Made by a program: the position numbers and the translations under genes. A stretch of 64,000 nucleotides of DNA from Amblyornis subalaris (taxonomy: Eukaryota; Chordata; Aves; Passeriformes; Ptilonorhynchidae), in the NCBI GenBank assembly GCA_018881555.1, contig JACAXG010000002.1, forward strand, positions 21,775,183 to 21,839,182. Direction: 5' to 3'. Within the stretch, counting starts at the first letter, position 1; each line of letters begins with the position of its first letter. The notes under the pieces were generated by a model, which was not told the origin of the DNA, ran no database searches, and saw only the letters and a list, made by a program, of their open reading frames with translations. Positions 61,600 through 64,000 of this stretch are shown in pieces.

Positions 61600-63260
61600 A
61601 ATTAATCTTAGTTGGGAAACTAAGGATAATATGGGCCTGTTATTAAATGGAGGAGAGACGCTGGTAAAGAGGACACTGAGCAGCAGTTACTGAACACCTT
61701 CTATCATCGATCTTCACTGACAAGAACAGTCCTCAGGCATCTCTGACCCAAGAAACCAGAGTAAAGGAATGTTGAATCGAAGACTTTGCCTTGGTCAAGA
61801 AGGATTAGGTTAGAGAACATCTAGGCAAACTTTATATCCACAACTCCATGGGCCCTGACGGGAATGCATCCATGAGTGCTAAGAGAGCTGGCAGCCTATA
61901 ATTGGGTATTCACGATCATCTTTGAAAAGTCGTGGAGTTCAGGAGAGGTGCTTGAGGACTGGAAGGAACAAAATGTAACCTCAGTCTTCAAGAAGGACAA
62001 GAAGGAGGACCTAGGGATCTACTGGCCAGTCAGCCCCACCATAATCCCTGGAAAGGCGATGGAACACCTCATTCTAGAGGCCATCTCTATCCACATGGAT
62101 GACAAGAAGTTGATCAGGAGTAGTCAGCATTGGTTCACTAAAGGTAAATCCTGCTTGACCAACCTGATTGCCTTCTGTGGTGAAACAACTAACTGAACAG
62201 GTGAAGGGAGAGCAGTGAATATTGTCTACCTCAAATTCAGCAAGGCTTTGACCCTGTCTGTAACAGCATCCTCATAGGCAAACTCAGGAAGTGCAGGCTG
62301 CATGAGTAGGCAGTGAGGTGGATGGAGACCTGGCTGAACAGCAGATTCCAGAGGGTCATAATCAGTGGCAAAGTGTCTAGGTAAAGGCCTATCGCTAGTG
62401 GTGTCCCCCAAGGTTCAATACTGGGCCCAGCATTGTTTAACTTATCCATCAATGACTTGGGTGAAGGGGCAGGTGCCTCCTCTGCAAGTTTGCTGATGAC
62501 ACAAAGCTGGGAGGAGTGGCCAATACCCCGGAGGGCTGTACAGCCCTTCAGAGGGACCTTGACAGGTTGGAGAGATGGACAGAGAAGAACTGTGTGAAGT
62601 TCAACAAAGACAAATGCAGGGTTCTGCACTTGGGGAAGAACAACTCCGTGCACCAGTACAGGCTGGGGGCTGACCTGCCGGAAAGCAGCTCTGAGGAGAA
62701 GGACCTGGTGGCGATCCTGGTGAAGAACAAGTGGACCATAAGCCACAAGTGTGCCCTTGTGGCACAGTGCTATCCCAGGGTGCTTTAGCAATAGCACTGC
62801 CAGCAGGTTGAGGGAGGTGATCCTACCCCTTTACTCGGCCCTAGTGAGGCCACATCTGGAGCGCTGTGACCAGTTCTGGGCTCCTCAGTATGAGAGACAA
62901 GGAGATCCTGAAGCTGGTCCAGCAGAGAGCTGCAAAGATGATTAAGGCACTGGAGCATCTCTCTTACGAGGAAAGGCTGAGGGAGCTGGGCCTGTTCAGC
63001 CTTGAAAAGACACAACTGAGAAGGTACCTCATCAGTGTCTATCAGTATCTGAAGGGAGGGTGTCAGAGCATGGAGCCAGGCTCTGCTCAGTGGTGCCAAG
63101 CAATTGGACAAGGTGCAATGGGCAGAAACTGATGCACAGGAAGTTCCACCTGAATATGAGGAGGAACTTCTTTACTGTGCAAGTGACTGTGGATTGGAAC
63201 AGGTTGCCCAAAGACGTTGTGGAGTCCTCCTCACTGGAGATATTCAAACATCACTTCGGA
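61600..63260 (+). mobile_element. CR1 LINE, 1.65-kb copy lacking its 3' tail
   Basis: This is the longest transposon in the window. It begins around 'gggaaactaaggataatatg' in ORF2 upstream of the reverse transcriptase domain, covers the whole reverse transcriptase and the ORF2 C-terminal region, and stops abruptly after 'ggagatattcaaacatcact'. The normal 3' untranslated region and ATTCTRTG tail are missing; instead a pentanucleotide satellite begins at 63262. The part from 62810 on is nearly identical to the 17.6-kb copy, so both belong to one subfamily. A CR1 without its 3' end cannot be an ordinary insertion product, because insertion is primed from that end. Deletion or satellite expansion after insertion is therefore likely. 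Confidence 0.95.
61800..63260 (+). pseudogene. CR1 ORF2 reverse transcriptase, multiply broken
   Basis: The intact protein of this family copies the element RNA into DNA at the insertion site. Recognisable parts in order are a pre-motif segment with GPDG (about 61851-61862), the FTKGKSCLTNL segment (about 62134-62166), motif A, motif B SGVPQGSILGP (about 62394-62426), motif C FADD (62489-62500), and the C-terminal part containing [20 protein letters not shown] (about 62950-63009). Damage visible: an inserted base near 61863; stops at 61873-61875, 62194-62196, 62307-62309 and 62382-62384; single-base deletions near 62247 and 62468; a small deletion with frame change near 62775; and further frame changes after 62860. 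In motif A the catalytic aspartate is replaced by lysine (AAA, 62233-62235). The 186-codon minus-strand frame over 62237-62797 is a chance frame. The copy is certainly inactive. Confidence 0.93.
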
Positions 63261-63261
63261 T

Positions 63262-63331
63262 AGGAGAGGAGAGGAGAGGAGAGGAGAGGAGAGGAGAGGA
63301 GAGGACAGGACAGGACAGGACAGGACAGGAT
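63262..63331. repeat. (GGAGA)n-(GGACA)n pentanucleotide satellite
   Basis: About 45 bases of AGGAG-type units pass directly into about 25 bases of GGACA units. The array abuts the broken 3' end of the CR1 copy without spacer. Its two-part structure suggests expansion of one pentamer followed by a single C/G substitution that then spread. Confidence 0.95.
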
Positions 63332-63977
63332 ATACTAAACTGATTTATTAATAGATTTGAAAGACTGACTTGATTGGGTAGTTGTGCAGTGCAAGGGCCA
63401 AAAGAATTGGAAAGACATCACCATCAGACTCCTTGGTTCAGCATTGTTGTTGAGCAACACGGATGTCCGGGGTGATGAGGACGGGTATGGTGCCTATATG
63501 GAAATGCATGTTCATCTCCTAAACTCTTTACAATTGTTAAAACATCAACCACTACAATAGCCTGCTCACCCAGACTAATATTCCCTAGCTGATTTCTTGG
63601 GTATATGTCAACATGCGGAAAAGGCTTAGGAAGGGATTTCAAGGACAGAAGATGGTCTTGATTAATGGATTCAAGGAGGGTATCTCAGGCTCTGGGGAAG
63701 TACAGCACAGCCCAGAGAACTGTGTGATATCTTGATAGGCAGGCTGCCGTGCCCAGTGTCATTGGCCAAGCAGACGAAGGTAGGTGTGATAAGAGCAGAA
63801 ACAAGTATAATGGCTATCAGAGTACTGCATTCAAGCAAGTCATCCAAATGTGCACAAATGTTTTGACTGACTTGTTTTTGACAAATGGAAAATGCCTACT
63901 TGTTTATCAGTTAGTCTGTTGCTGTTTCAATTGGAAATAAACTTTCCCAACAAAAGTACAGTTCTGTGTAAACCGGA
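63332..63977. other. Unique non-coding DNA, no gene recognised
   Basis: No exon or transposon was recognised between the satellite and the possible LTR edge. Open frames are under 75 codons. Confidence 0.5.
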
Positions 63978-64000
63978 TGTCCTGGTTTGTTATTCTCAGA
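63978..64000 (+). mobile_element. Possible 5' edge of a second LTR
   Basis: The window ends in TGTCCTGGTTTGTTATTC and a few more bases. The first ten bases equal the 5' end of the solo LTR at 29.86 kb. After that the sequence diverges from it, so this may be another LTR subfamily or coincidence. Only 23 bases are available. Confidence 0.25.

Noticed and set aside
62237..62797. 186-codon minus-strand open frame, the longest in the window
   Set aside because: It lies antisense to the CR1 reverse transcriptase, whose plus-strand motifs are clear. It is a chance frame.

Overview
This window looks like a gene-poor, non-coding stretch of an avian nuclear genome. It is AT-rich and CpG-depleted, has short homopolymer runs and single ambiguous bases, and its only longer coding-like segments lie in transposon copies. 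Copies of the CR1 LINE, with the 3'-terminal ATTCTRTG repeats typical of this family, point to a bird. A solo LTR with TGTCCTGGTT...AACCATGACA ends resembles LTRs common in Neoaves, especially songbirds. The species call is inference from repeat families only. I could not support any host protein-coding exon, tRNA, rRNA, known microRNA or CRISPR array.

Layout. 1-13 kb is unique sequence with homopolymer runs, small duplications and two AT-rich blocks (6.9-7.4 and 10.4-10.8 kb) that look like conserved non-coding candidates. 13.0-13.9 kb is locally CpG-enriched, with a GC box. 15.29-15.58 kb and 17.62-18.18 kb are CR1 3' ends. 20.85-21.18 kb is another enhancer-like block. 29.86-30.29 kb is a solo LTR. 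35.3-35.6 kb is a very degraded CR1, and 37.03-37.14 kb is the only recognisable CR1 on the minus strand. About 43.0 kb has a cluster of four CCAAT boxes. 44.99-45.04 kb is a CR1 tail. 46.5-46.64 kb holds a repeated TGACAGGCCA motif near homeodomain-like and TCF-like sites. 55.65-55.96 kb combines an inverted repeat, a TATA box and a CpG patch. 59.9-63.3 kb is a CR1 cluster with two short tails and one 1.65-kb copy. The long copy carries a broken reverse transcriptase and its 3' end runs into a pentanucleotide satellite. The last 23 bases may be the edge of a second LTR.

No gene set works together here. The functional signals are candidate cis-regulatory elements and repeat remnants. I found no convincing undescribed biological system; the best leads are the candidate promoter at 55.65-55.96 kb, the motif-repeat block at 46.5 kb, the CpG segment at 13.0-13.9 kb and the CR1/satellite junction at 63.26 kb. 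Isolated single Ns are strikingly concentrated in 15.8-38.0 kb, which suggests uneven assembly quality.
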